Origin: CAVPDA01 sp963702495 | Lineage (GTDB): Bacteria; Pseudomonadota; Gammaproteobacteria; Burkholderiales; Rhodocyclaceae | DNA length: 64,000 bases | Direction: 5' to 3' | Assembly: GCA_963702495.1 (NCBI GenBank) | Contig: CAVPDA010000007.1 | Location: 118,459 to 182,458 of the forward strand | In this document: piece after piece, positions 8,954 to 18,281 of the stretch | Layout of the letters: each line of letters opens with the position of its first letter | Position numbering within the stretch: the stretch's first letter is position 1 | Notes under the pieces: generated by a model | Seen by the model: the letters and a program-made list of their open reading frames with translations, nothing else | Database searches by the model: none | Told to the model about the DNA's origin: nothing | Position numbers and translations under genes: made by a program

Positions 8954-11900
8954 ATGGTCCTCTCGGAGATCTGCATCCGCCGCCCGGTGTTCGCCACCGT
9001 CATGAGCCTGGTCATCATGCTGATCGGCATCGTGTCCTACACCCGGTTGCCGGTGCGCGAGTATCCCAAGATCGACGAGCCGGTGGTGACGGTGGATACC
9101 ACCTACAAGGGCGCCTCGGCCGAGATCATCGAATCCCAGATCACCAAGCCGCTGGAGGACTCCCTCGCCGGCATCGAGGGCGTGGACGTGCTGTCCTCCA
9201 TCAGCCGCCAGGAGAACAGCCAGATCTCGATCCGCTTCAAGCTGGAGCGCAACCCCGACAACGCCGCCGCCGACGTGCGCGACCGCGTCTCGCGCGTGCG
9301 CAACCGCCTGCCGCTGGATGTCGAGGAGCCGGTGATCGCCAAGGTCGAGGCGGACGCCAATCCCATCATCTGGCTCGCCTTCTCCTCCGAAGTGCATTCG
9401 CCGCTGGATGTCACCGACGTCGCCAGCCGCATCGTCAAGCCGCGCCTGCAGACCCTGCCCGGCGCCGCCGACGTGCGCGTGTTCGGCGAGCGCAAGTATT
9501 CCATGCGCATCTGGATCGACCGCGAGCGGCTGGCCGCCTTCAACCTCACCCCCGGGGACGTGGAGGACGCGCTGCGGCGCCAGAACGTGGAAGTGCCGGC
9601 CGGGCGCATCGAAAGCCGCGAGCGCGAATTCAGCGTCGTGGCGCAGACCGATCTGACCAAGCCGGAGCAGTTCGCTGCCATCGTGGTGCGCCAGGTGAAC
9701 GGCTATCCGGTGCGCATCCGCGACATCGGCAAGGTGGACGTGAGCGCGGTGTCGGAACGCAGCACGGTGCGCTTCAAGGGCAAGAGCGCGGTGGCGCTGG
9801 GCGTCATCAAGCAGGCCACCGCCAACCCGCTGGAGCTGTCCAAGGCGGTGCGCGCCGAACTGCCGCGGCTGATCGCCGATCTGCCCCAGGGCATGACGGT
9901 CAACATCGCCTACGACAGTTCGGTATTCATCGACCGCTCCATCAACGCGGTGTTCGAGACGATTTTCGAGGCCATCCTGCTGGTGGCGGCGATCATCTTC
10001 CTGTTCCTGCGCAACTGGCGCGCCATGGTTATTCCTCTGGTGACGATCCCGGTATCGCTGATCGGCGCCTTCGCCCTCATGTTCGTCATGGGCTTCACCA
10101 TCAACACGCTGACGCTGCTGGCGCTGGTGCTGGCCATCGGCCTGGTGGTGGACGACGCCATCGTGGTGCTGGAGAACATCTATCGCCACATCGAGAACGG
10201 CATGCCGCGCCTGCAGGCGGCGTTCCTCGGTTCGAAGGAGATCGGCTTCGCCGTGATCGCCATGACCCTCACCCTGGCGGCGGTGTATGCGCCGGTGGCC
10301 TTCATGACCGGCCGCACCGGCAAGCTCTTCATCGAGTTCGCGCTGACGCTGGCGGGCGCCGTGCTGGTGTCCGGCTTCGTCGCCCTGACGCTCTCGCCCA
10401 TGATGTGCTCGGTGCTGCTGCGCCACGAAACCAAGCACGGCCGGCTCTACCGCAGCATCGAAGGCGCGCTGGAGTGGATGACGAGCGGCTACCGCCGCGC
10501 CCTGAGCTGGTCGCTGCAGCGCCGCTGGCTGGTGCTGCTGGTGTTCGTGCTGGTGGGCGGGTCGAGCTGGTTCCTGCTGAAGAGCCTGAAGTCGGAGCTG
10601 TCGCCGGTGGAGGACCGCGGCGTGATTCTCGGCATCTTCCTCGGCCCCGAGGGCGCCACCATCGACTACATGGATCGCTACGCGCGCCAGCTCGAGGACA
10701 TCTACAAGAACACCCAGGACGTGGAGCGCTACTTCGTCGTCGCCGGCAATCCCACCGTGTCGCAGGGCATCTCCTTCATCGGCCTCACCGACTGGGACGA
10801 GCGCACGCGCCACTCCACGGCGGTGGCCAAGGAGCTGCAGCCCAAGTTCTTCGGCATACCCGGCGTGCTCGCCTTCCCCGTGTCGCCGCCTTCGCTCGGC
10901 CAGAGCCCGCGCGACCGGCCGCTCAACTTCGTCATCATCACCTCGGCCTCGTACCAGGAACTGCAGCAGGTGACCGACCGCATCATGCAGGAGGCGGCAA
11001 AGAACCCGGGCCTGCAGGGCCTGGACAACGACCTCAAGCTCAACAAGCCGGAGCTGTCGGTGGAGGTGGACCGGGACAAGGCGGCCGACCTCGGGCTGCA
11101 GGTGGAGACCGTCGGCCGCACCCTCGAGACCATGCTCGGCGGGCGCCAGGTGACGCGCTACAAACAGCAGGGCGAGCAGTACGATGTCATCGTCCAGGTG
11201 GCGCCCTCGGACCGCGACAACCCGCGCGACATCAGCAACATCTACGTGCGCGGCAAGAACGAGCAGATGATCCCGCTCGCCAATCTGGTGAAGGTGAGCG
11301 AAACCGTGAGTCCGCGCGAACTCAACCACTTCGGCCAGCGCCGCGCGGTGACCATCAGCGCCAACCTGGCGCCGGGCTACACCATGGGCGAGGCGCTGGC
11401 CTTCATGGACGGCCTCGCGCGCACGACCCTGCCGCCGGGCTATGCCGTCGATTACAACGGCCAGTCGCGCGAATTCAAGGTGTCCACCAGCTCGCTGGCG
11501 TTCACCTTCGTGCTGGCGCTGGCCTTCATCTACCTGGTGCTGGCGGCGCAGTTCGAGAGTTTCCGCAATCCCTTCATCATCATGCTGACGGTGCCGCTGT
11601 CCATCACCGGCGCGCTGGCGGCGCTTCTATTGACCGGCAACACGCTCAACGTCTATAGCCAGATCGGGCTGGTGACCCTGGTCGGTCTGATCACCAAGCA
11701 CGGCATCCTGATCGTCGAGTTCGCCAACCAGTTGCAGGAGAAGGGTCAGGAGGTGATGGAGTCGGTGATCGAGGCGTCGGTGCTGCGGCTAAGGCCTATC
11801 CTCATGACCACCGGCGCCATGGTGCTGGGGGCCGTGCCGCTGGCTCTGGCCAGCGGAGCAGGCGCCGAATCGCGCCAGCAGATCGGCTGGGTGATCGTGG

Positions 11901-12016
11901 GCGGCCTGCTGCTGGGGACGTTCCTGACCCTGTTCGTGGTGCCGACCGTGTACAGCCTGGTGGCGCGGCACAAGCGTGCGGCGCCCGAAGTGGAGGTACA
12001 GCCCGCCGCGGCGTAG
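8954..12016 (+). CDS. RND multidrug efflux permease, HAE1 (AcrB/MdtB-like)
   Basis: The 1020-residue inner-membrane proton antiporter has the family start VLSEICIRRPVFATVMSLV, the two large periplasmic loops, and 12 membrane segments. The proton-relay Asp pair of TM4 is in GLVVDDAIVVLENIYRH, and the TM10-12 region TGAMVLGAVPLALASGAGAESRQQIG is intact. It forms a two-gene operon with the adaptor. Substrates cannot be predicted. Its TAG stop lies within a dispersed GTAGGGCGGG-type repeat. Confidence 0.95.
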   Translation: MVLSEICIRRPVFATVMSLVIMLIGIVSYTRLPVREYPKIDEPVVTVDTTYKGASAEIIESQITKPLEDSLAGIEGVDVLSSISRQENSQISIRFKLERNPDNAAADVRDRVSRVRNRLPLDVEEPVIAKVEADANPIIWLAFSSEVHSPLDVTDVASRIVKPRLQTLPGAADVRVFGERKYSMRIWIDRERLAAFNLTPGDVEDALRRQNVEVPAGRIESREREFSVVAQTDLTKPEQFAAIVVRQVNGYPVRIRDIGKVDVSAVSERSTVRFKGKSAVALGVIKQATANPLELSKAVRAELPRLIADLPQGMTVNIAYDSSVFIDRSINAVFETIFEAILLVAAIIFLFLRNWRAMVIPLVTIPVSLIGAFALMFVMGFTINTLTLLALVLAIGLVVDDAIVVLENIYRHIENGMPRLQAAFLGSKEIGFAVIAMTLTLAAVYAPVAFMTGRTGKLFIEFALTLAGAVLVSGFVALTLSPMMCSVLLRHETKHGRLYRSIEGALEWMTSGYRRALSWSLQRRWLVLLVFVLVGGSSWFLLKSLKSELSPVEDRGVILGIFLGPEGATIDYMDRYARQLEDIYKNTQDVERYFVVAGNPTVSQGISFIGLTDWDERTRHSTAVAKELQPKFFGIPGVLAFPVSPPSLGQSPRDRPLNFVIITSASYQELQQVTDRIMQEAAKNPGLQGLDNDLKLNKPELSVEVDRDKAADLGLQVETVGRTLETMLGGRQVTRYKQQGEQYDVIVQVAPSDRDNPRDISNIYVRGKNEQMIPLANLVKVSETVSPRELNHFGQRRAVTISANLAPGYTMGEALAFMDGLARTTLPPGYAVDYNGQSREFKVSTSSLAFTFVLALAFIYLVLAAQFESFRNPFIIMLTVPLSITGALAALLLTGNTLNVYSQIGLVTLVGLITKHGILIVEFANQLQEKGQEVMESVIEASVLRLRPILMTTGAMVLGAVPLALASGAGAESRQQIGWVIVGGLLLGTFLTLFVVPTVYSLVARHKRAAPEVEVQPAAA

Positions 12017-12037
12017 GGCGGGCCGCGCCCGCCGCAT
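12013..12037 (+). repeat. Dispersed GC-rich repeat, copy 1
   Basis: The 25-base unit begins GTAGGGCGGGCCGCGCCCGC and closely matches a second copy at 12866-12890 (about 23 of 25 bases). It contains the internal dyad GGCGGGCCGCGCCCGCC and supplies the TAG stop codon of the RND permease. It looks like a short REP-type intergenic repeat. Confidence 0.6.
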
Positions 12038-12059
12038 CTGCTGATCGAGCCCGCATCCC

Positions 12060-12869
12060 GTGCCCTTCGCCAACGTCGGCAAACTGCGCCTCTACCACGA
12101 GATCCGCGGCAGCGGGCCGCGCATCCTGTTCCTGACGGGCACCGGGAGCGACCTGCGCCTGCCGCCCAATCCGTTCCAGCGCCGGCTCGAAGCCGACTTC
12201 GAAGTGCTGCTGCTCGATCAGCGCGGCATGGGACAGTCGGACAAGCCGAACCTGCCCTACACCCTGGCCGACTATGCCGCCGATGCCGGCGCACTGCTGG
12301 AGGTACTCGGCTGGGGGCCGTGCCCGGTGCTGGGCTATTCCTTCGGCGGCATGGTGGCGCAGGAACTGGCGTTGCGCGATCCGCAGCGCGTCGAGCGGCT
12401 GTTGCTGCTGTCCACCACCAGCGGCGGCGCCGGCGGCGCATCCTATCCGCTGCACGAACTCGCCGCCATGGCGCCCCCGGAACGCGCCCGGCGCATGGTG
12501 GAACTGGGCGACACGCGCCGCGATGCCGCCTGGCAGCAGGCCAACGCGCAAATGTTCGAGTCCCTCGTCGCGGAAGCGCTCGCCGCCCTCCAACTCGGCG
12601 CCGACGATCCGAACCGCGACATCGGCACCCGCCGGCAACTGGAGGCGCGCCGCGCCCACGACACGTGGGAGCGTCTGCCCCGATTGCAGATGCCGGTGTC
12701 GGTCTGCGGCGGCCGCTACGACGGCATTGCCCCGCCCGATCACCAGCGCGCCCTGGCCCAGCGCATTCCCGGCGCGCGTTTCGAACTGTTCGAAGGCGGC
12801 CACCTGTTCTTCCTGCAGGATGGGCGAGCCTACCCCGTGATCCGCGACGCGCTGCGCGGCGAACCGTAG
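12060..12869 (+). CDS. Alpha/beta hydrolase
   Basis: The 269-residue protein has the alpha/beta-hydrolase fold. An oxyanion segment GTGSDLRLPPN is followed by LLLDQRGMGQSDKP, the nucleophile elbow GYSFGGMVAQE with its serine, and a C-terminal GGHLFFLQD containing the catalytic His. The likely Asp is in GRYDGIAPPDHQ. The start is GTG. It may be an esterase or C-C bond hydrolase; the substrate is not evident. It lies 43 bp after the efflux pump, but the intervening repeat suggests it need not be part of that operon. Confidence 0.87.
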   Translation: MPFANVGKLRLYHEIRGSGPRILFLTGTGSDLRLPPNPFQRRLEADFEVLLLDQRGMGQSDKPNLPYTLADYAADAGALLEVLGWGPCPVLGYSFGGMVAQELALRDPQRVERLLLLSTTSGGAGGASYPLHELAAMAPPERARRMVELGDTRRDAAWQQANAQMFESLVAEALAALQLGADDPNRDIGTRRQLEARRAHDTWERLPRLQMPVSVCGGRYDGIAPPDHQRALAQRIPGARFELFEGGHLFFLQDGRAYPVIRDALRGEP

Positions 12870-12918
12870 GGCGGGCCGTGCCCGCCGGATGTGGTGCGGC
12901 GGCCGCGGGCCGCCCTAC
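12866..12918. repeat. Dispersed repeat, copy 2, with inverted partner
   Basis: The 25-base unit 12866-12890 repeats the copy at 12013. An inverted GCCGCCCTAC arm at 12909-12918 pairs with GTAGGGCGGG at 12866, giving a possible hairpin between two convergent genes. The TAG stop of the hydrolase lies in the left arm and the TAG stop of miaA lies in the right arm, so one repeat ends both genes. It may also act as a bidirectional terminator. Confidence 0.6.
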
Positions 12919-13865
12919 ACCGCTGGCAGCGTACGTTCCAGGAATTCGCTAACGCGCTCCGCCAGCCGCTGGTCGAGGCAATCGAATTCGCTGACGTCGC
13001 GGAACGAGCGCAGCCAGGTCATCTGCCGCTTGGCGAGCTGGCGCGTGGCGATGATGCCCTTCATGCGCATGGCCTCCCGGTCGGTTTCGCCGTCGAGATG
13101 GGCCCACACCTGGCGGTAGCCGACGGCCCGCATCGACGGCAGTTCGAGGCTGAGGCGGTAGCGGCTTCGCAGCACCGCCACCTCGTCCACCAGACCTTGC
13201 TCCAGCATGGCGTCGAAGCGGCGGGCGATGCGTTCGTGCAGCGCGGCGCGGTCGGAAGGCAGCAGCGCCAGCGGGATCAGGCGGAAGGGCGGGGTAACGT
13301 CTGTCTTCGCGGCATAGCTGTCGGCCAGGGAGCGCCCGGTGAGGCGCACGATTTCGAGGGCGCGCTGGATGCGCTGGGCATCGCCGGGCTGGAGCCGCGC
13401 CGCCGCCTGCGGATCGAGCCGCGCCAGCTCGGCATGCAGCGCCGGCCAGCCGCGGGCGCGGGCCTGCTCGTCGATCTCGCGACGCAGTTCCGGTTCGGCT
13501 TGCGGCAATTGCGAGAGGCCCTCGCGCAGGGCCTTGAAGTAGAGCATGGTGCCGCCGGCGAGCAGCGGTACATGGCCGCGCGCCGTGATCTCGTGCATGA
13601 GGCGCAGGGCGTCGGCGCGGAAGCGCGCCGCCGAGTAGGCTTGCTCCGGGGACAGGATGTCGATCAGATGGTGCGGGCAGCGTGCCCGCTCCTCGGGCGA
13701 GGGCTTGGCGGTGCCGATGTTCATGTCGCGATAGATCTGCACCGAGTTGACGCTGATCACTTCCAGCGGCAGGCGTGGCGCGAGTTCGAACACCACCGCG
13801 GTCTTGCCGCTGGCGGTGGGACCCATGAGCAGGATGGCGGGCGGAACGGGAGCGGGGCGGGACAT
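12915..13865 (-). CDS. miaA: tRNA dimethylallyltransferase
   Basis: The 316-residue enzyme adds a dimethylallyl group to A37 of tRNAs that read codons starting with U. The P-loop LLMGPTASGKTA is at residues ~12-23, followed by EVISVNSVQIYRDMNIGTAKPS, the HHLIDIL segment, and the DARRIQRALE-like GDAQRIQRALEIVRLTGRS. In many proteobacteria it lies next to mutL; here the two flank a TraB-type gene on the opposite strand. The length is normal and the frame intact. Confidence 0.96.
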   Translation of the reverse strand: MSRPAPVPPAILLMGPTASGKTAVVFELAPRLPLEVISVNSVQIYRDMNIGTAKPSPEERARCPHHLIDILSPEQAYSAARFRADALRLMHEITARGHVPLLAGGTMLYFKALREGLSQLPQAEPELRREIDEQARARGWPALHAELARLDPQAAARLQPGDAQRIQRALEIVRLTGRSLADSYAAKTDVTPPFRLIPLALLPSDRAALHERIARRFDAMLEQGLVDEVAVLRSRYRLSLELPSMRAVGYRQVWAHLDGETDREAMRMKGIIATRQLAKRQMTWLRSFRDVSEFDCLDQRLAERVSEFLERTLPAV

Positions 13866-13961
13866 CTAAAACGCAGGGATAATCCGACTATCGTCACCGG
13901 GGCGCAATTGTACCGGGCGTAGCGGATGCCGGCCGCAGCGGCCGACCGATCAGGAGATACC

Positions 13962-14873
13962 ATGAAACGTTTCGTAGCGCGCGCCGCCGGGGTGCTGGCC
14001 CTGTTGCTGGCGGCCGCAGCCGCCCCTGCCGGCGACCAGCTCTACCTCTGGGAAGCGAAAGGCAAGGGCGGCAGCGTCCACCTGTTCGGCTCCATCCACC
14101 TGTGCCGGGCCGACTGTTTCCCCTTGCCGGAAGCCGTGACTTCGGCGCTCGACCGCGCCCACTTCTTCGCCCTCGAACTCGATCCCGCCAAGCCCGGACT
14201 GCAGGAGGAACTGCTGCTGCGCTCGTTCTACGCCGACGGCGACGGCCTCGATCGTCATCTGCCCGGCCCGTTGGTCCAGGACCTGAAAGAGACCGCCGCG
14301 CGCCTCGGCCTGCCGCCCGATGCGCTGCTCAAGATGAAGCCGTGGATGGCGAGCACGACCCTGACGATGCTGTCCGCGATGCAGGCCGGCTACTCCGCCG
14401 ACCAGGGCATCGACATGCAACTGCTGGAGCGCGCGCGGGCGCAGAAGAAGACCGTGGTGGAGCTGGAGTCGGTCGAGCAGCAGGTGAATTCGCTGGACGG
14501 GCTGGCGGCGGCGGAGCAGGAGCTGCTGGTGGCTCAGGCGCTGCGGCTGGCGGCCGGTGACGGCGTGACGCGCTACGTTGACGACATGGTGCAGGCGTGG
14601 CGCGGCGGCGATCCGGAGCAGTTGTACCGCCTGTCCCAGTCCGGCCTGGACGACGCCGCCGCTTCCGAGCGGCTGCTGCGATCCCTGCTGATCGAACGCA
14701 ACCGCGCCATGGCGCAGCGCATCATGCGGCTGATGGCGACGCAGCGTCCCGGCTTCGTCGTCATCGGCGCCCTGCATCTGGCGGGAAGCGACTCGGTGCT
14801 CGAACAGCTCAAGGCCGCCGGCTTCCAGGTGCGGCAGGTGGCGGCGACCCGTTCAGCGCCCGCGCAGAAATAG
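13962..14873 (+). CDS. TraB/GumN family protein, exported
   Basis: The 303-residue protein starts at MKRFVARAAGVLALLLAAAAAPAG, a clear signal peptide preceded by AGGAG. The TraB/GumN (ChaN-related) features are GSIHLCRADCFPLP near residue 40 and a C-terminal VVIGALHLAGSDSVLEQL, each with the conserved GxxH-type histidine. Members include Tiki-like metalloproteases, but bacterial roles are mostly unknown. The two Cys in HLCRADCF could form a disulfide. Its 3' end overlaps the end of mutL by about 20 bp on the opposite strand. Confidence 0.86.
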   Translation: MKRFVARAAGVLALLLAAAAAPAGDQLYLWEAKGKGGSVHLFGSIHLCRADCFPLPEAVTSALDRAHFFALELDPAKPGLQEELLLRSFYADGDGLDRHLPGPLVQDLKETAARLGLPPDALLKMKPWMASTTLTMLSAMQAGYSADQGIDMQLLERARAQKKTVVELESVEQQVNSLDGLAAAEQELLVAQALRLAAGDGVTRYVDDMVQAWRGGDPEQLYRLSQSGLDDAAASERLLRSLLIERNRAMAQRIMRLMATQRPGFVVIGALHLAGSDSVLEQLKAAGFQVRQVAATRSAPAQK

Positions 14874-16604
14874 CCGGTCCAGTTCGCCCATGCCGAGCTG
14901 GGTCCAGGTCGGCCGGCCGTGGTTGCACTGGTCGGCGCGCTCGGTGGCCTCCATCTCGCGCAGCAGGGCATTCATCTCGGGCAGGGTGAGCTGGCGGTTG
15001 GCGCGCACCGCGCCGTGGCAGGCCATGGTGGCGAGCAGTTCGTCGCGCCGGGCGGTGATCACGGTGCTGGCGGGAAATTCGCTTCAGCTCGTCCAGCAGC
15101 GCCCGCACCAAGTCCGCCACCGGCGCCCGCGCCAGCAGCGCCGGCACGCTGCGCGCCATCAGTTCCTGCGGCCCCGCCGGCGCGACCTCGAAGCCGAGTT
15201 GGGCCAGCACTTCCCGATGCTCCTGCGCCGCCGCCATCTCGCGCGGGCTGGCGCCGAATACGGCGGGGATGAGCAGCGCCTGCACCGCCGGCGCGGCGTC
15301 CAGCCGCGCTCTTCAGCCTCTCGTAGAGGATGCGCTCGTGGGCGGCATGCATGTCCACCAGCACCAGGCCGGCGTCGTTCTGCGCCAGGATGTAGACGCC
15401 GTGCAGTTGCGCCAGGGCATAGCCGAGCGGCGGCGAGCCCGCGGACTCGGCCGCAGGCAGCGCAGTCGTGTCGGCGACCGGGCCGCGGCTCGCGTCGCGC
15501 ACGAAATCCAGGTAGGCGGCCACCGGCTGTGCCACCTGGAACGAGCGCTGGAAGGGCGGGGCTGCTTGGGGCGCGGTGCGGGAGTCCGGTTCCGGGGACG
15601 CGGTCACGGCGGCAGGTGAGATGGCGGGGGCCAGGGTCCGCTGCAGGGCGTGAAACACGAACTGATGCACGGCGCGGGCCTCGCGGAAGCGCACCTCGAT
15701 CTTGGCCGGATGGACGTTCACGTCCACGCACCGCGGGCATCGAGCTCCAGGAACAGGACGTAGGCCGGCTGCCGGCTGCCGTGCAGGATGTCGGCATAGG
15801 CCTCGCGCGCCGCGTGGGCCAGCAGCTTGTCGCGCACGAAGCGGCCATTGACGAAGAAGTACTGCATGTCGCGTCCGTGGCGCGGAGTAGGCGGGGAGCG
15901 CCGCCAGGCCGGCGAGCCGCAGGTCGCCGGCGACTGAACCTCCACCGGCCGTGCCGCGGCGAGGAAATCCTCGCCCAGCAGTTCGGCGCGCGGCGCCGCG
16001 CGTCGCCCGCCGCCAGGCGATGAACGTCACGCGACCGTTGTGGCTCAACTGGAAGGCGACGTCGGGACGCGCCAGCGCGATGCGGGCGAACACCTCGTCG
16101 CAGTGGCCGTATTCGGTGGCCTCGCTCTTGAGGAACTTGCGCCGCGCCGGGGTGTTGAAGTAGAGGTCGGCGATTTCCACCACCGTTCCCGCGGCAAGGG
16201 CGGCGGGGGCTGGTCCTGGCGTCGGCGGCGTCGATGCGGGCGGCGCGCTCGCTGCCGGCGCTGCGGCTGGTGATGGCGGCGCGGGCGACGGAGGCGATGG
16301 CCGCCAGCGCCTCGCCGCGGAAGCCGAGGGAGGCGACCTGCTCCAGGTCTTCCAGGGTCGCGATCTTGCTCGTGGCGTGGCGCGCGAAGGCGAGCGGCAG
16401 ATCCTCCGCCGCGATGCCGCAACCGTCGTCCGCGACGCGGATCTGGCGCACGCCGCCGGCCGCCAGCTGCACTTCGATGCGCCGCGCGCCGGCATCGAGG
16501 CTGTTCTCCATCAACTCCTTCACCACCGACGCCGGGCGCTCGACCACCTCGCCGGCGGCGATCTGGCTGATGAGCACATCGGGGAGCGTCTTGATGGCGG
16601 GCAT
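14853..16604 (-). pseudogene. mutL: DNA mismatch repair protein MutL, multiply frameshifted
   Basis: MutL couples mismatch recognition to strand nicking. The N-terminal ATPase blocks are present (ELMENSLDAGA, DDGCGI, FARHATSKI, LGFRGEAL), as are GTVVEIADLYFNTPARRKF, VDVNVHPAKIEVRF, the endonuclease-type motif VDMHAAHERILYERLK and the CxxH-like MACHGAVRANRQ. These blocks fall in three frames. Following the homology from 16604 leftward, the frame changes near 16215, 16020, 15995, 15930, 15885, 15728, 15303 and 15080, about eight single-base-type shifts. Between shifts the protein is well conserved, so the damage is recent or reflects a badly read stretch. Flanking genes are intact. Confidence 0.88.
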
Positions 16605-16669
16605 TGGGGCAGGGCGATTATAGCTTCGCGCGAATGCCGCTGTGCCGCTCGGGCGCCTGCGCTACGCAG

Positions 16670-16738
16670 GACAGGCAGCGTACGCCGTGCGCACCGATCG
16701 AAGCCGGTTGAACCGGTGCGCGCGGCGCACCCTACGCC
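16670..16738. repeat. GC-rich intergenic repeat/hairpin
   Basis: Between mutL and the DedA gene there is a stretch carrying CGTACGCCGTGCGCACCG and, inverted, CGGTGCGCGCGGCGCACC followed by CTACG. The arms pair imperfectly around a central AGCCGGTTGAACCGGT dyad. It resembles the 'CGTAGGGTGCGC' dispersed repeats found in many proteobacterial spacers and differs in sequence from the 12013/12866 family. Confidence 0.45.
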
Positions 16739-16813
16739 CGCTGCAGGCTTGGCCCGAGTCACGGGGCGAAGCGGAGGCTTCGGGTATCATGCGCGCTTGC
16801 CGCGGAGCCTCTC

Positions 16814-17452
16814 ATGGAAATCATCGCGTCCTTCATCGACATCGTGCTGCACCTGGACAAGCATCTGGCGGTGCTTCTGGCCCAGTACGGCACCTGGATT
16901 TACGCCATCCTGTTCCTCATCATATTCATGGAGACGGGTTTCGTGGTGACGCCGTTCCTTCCCGGCGACTCCCTGCTCTTCGTCGCCGGCACGCTCGCCG
17001 CCACCGGCGGCATGGACATCACGATCCTGTGCGCCGTCCTGCTCGCCGCGGCAATCCTGGGGGACAACACCAACTACTGGATCGGCCACACCATCGGGCC
17101 CCAGGTGTTCCGCTGGGAGCAGTCGCGCTTCTTCAACAAGGCGGCCTTCGACAAGACCCACGCTTTCTACGAGACCCACGGCGGCAAGACCGTCATCATC
17201 GCCCGTTTCCTGCCGCTGGCCCGCACCTTCGCCCCGTTCGTGGCGGGGGTGGCGCGCATGACCTACCCGCGCTTCTTCGCCATGGATTTCCTCGGCGGCT
17301 GCCTGTGGATCTTCTCGCTGACTCTCGCCGGCTACTGGTTCGGCAACCTGCCCTTCATCAAGAACAATCTCACCCTGGTCATACTCGGCATCATCGCCCT
17401 GTCCTTGACGCCGCTCGCCATCGGCTACCTCAGGCATCGTCGCGCAGCGTAG
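16814..17452 (+). CDS. DedA-family membrane protein
   Basis: The 212-residue protein has the SNARE-associated/DedA fold. It has an amphipathic re-entrant region ETGFVVTPFLPGDSLLFVAG, the acidic residue in LGDNTNYWIG, and the conserved RFLPLARTFAPFVAGVARM segment with essential arginines. DedA proteins are undecaprenyl-phosphate or phospholipid flippases and affect envelope stress and drug tolerance. The gene has its own upstream spacer and no tight partner. Confidence 0.93.
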   Translation: MEIIASFIDIVLHLDKHLAVLLAQYGTWIYAILFLIIFMETGFVVTPFLPGDSLLFVAGTLAATGGMDITILCAVLLAAAILGDNTNYWIGHTIGPQVFRWEQSRFFNKAAFDKTHAFYETHGGKTVIIARFLPLARTFAPFVAGVARMTYPRFFAMDFLGGCLWIFSLTLAGYWFGNLPFIKNNLTLVILGIIALSLTPLAIGYLRHRRAA

Positions 17453-17618
17453 ATTGCTGCACCGCAACAGCGGCTTAGCCCGGCCGGGGACGGTTGCGCT
17501 ATCATGGCTCGCGTACCGCCGGGGCCGGCGCCGTCGCCGCGCCCCGGCGCAATGTCCCTCCGTGCCGGACGGTCGCGCGAGTCCGGCAAGTCCATTTTCC
17601 CGCCAGTAAACTGAGTAG

Positions 17619-18281
17619 ATGAAGAATCTCGTGATCCTTATTTCCGGCCGTGGCAGCAACCTGAGGGCGTTGCTCGAGGCGCGCCTGCCGGCGCGCGTGG
17701 CGGCGGTGATCAGCGATCGACCGGGCGCGGCCGGACTGGACATCGCGCGGACGTACGGCGTTCCGGCCAGCGTTTTGGACTATCGCGAATATGGGTCGCG
17801 CGAGGCATTCGATGCGGCGCTGGGCGTCGAGATCGACCGCCACGCGCCCGACCTGGTGCTGTTGGCAGGCTTCATGCGCGTGCTGAGCAACGCTTTCGTG
17901 AATCGCTACGAGGGGCGCATGCTGAACATCCATCCGTCGCTGCTGCCGGCCTTTCCCGGCCTGCATACCCACCGCCGGGCGCTGCAGGCGGGCGTGCGCA
18001 TCCACGGCTGCACCGTGCATTTCGTGACGGCGGCCCTGGACGCCGGCCCGATCGTGATCCAGGCCGCGGTGCCGGTGCTCGACGGCGACGACGAGGACGT
18101 TCTGGCGGCGCGGGTGCTGGCGCAGGAGCATCGCATCTACCCGCAGGCGGCGCGCTGGTTCGCGGAAGGCCGGTTGAGCCTCACTGCCGGGGGCATCGTC
18201 CGCGTCGCCGGCAGCGCACCGCAGGCGAATGCGCTGCTGGTGCCGGAGTTGGATGCGGCGCGCGCGTTGCAGGATGCGTGA
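17619..18281 (+). CDS. purN: Phosphoribosylglycinamide formyltransferase
   Basis: The 220-residue enzyme transfers a formyl group from 10-formyl-tetrahydrofolate in purine synthesis. It starts MKNLVILISGRGSNLRALLEA. The folate-binding and catalytic segment MLNIHPSLLPAFPGLHTHRRAL has the conserved His, and HGCTVHFVTAALDAGPIVIQAAVPV carries the second His and Asp. Its stop overlaps the start of the DUF3108 gene, so the two are probably translated together. Confidence 0.96.
   Translation: MKNLVILISGRGSNLRALLEARLPARVAAVISDRPGAAGLDIARTYGVPASVLDYREYGSREAFDAALGVEIDRHAPDLVLLAGFMRVLSNAFVNRYEGRMLNIHPSLLPAFPGLHTHRRALQAGVRIHGCTVHFVTAALDAGPIVIQAAVPVLDGDDEDVLAARVLAQEHRIYPQAARWFAEGRLSLTAGGIVRVAGSAPQANALLVPELDAARALQDA

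Noticed and set aside
8366..11329. Long open frame antisense to the RND permease
   Set aside because: It follows the high-GC third-position bias of the permease, is His/Arg/Gln-rich without any domain, and the sense strand is a clear RND pump.
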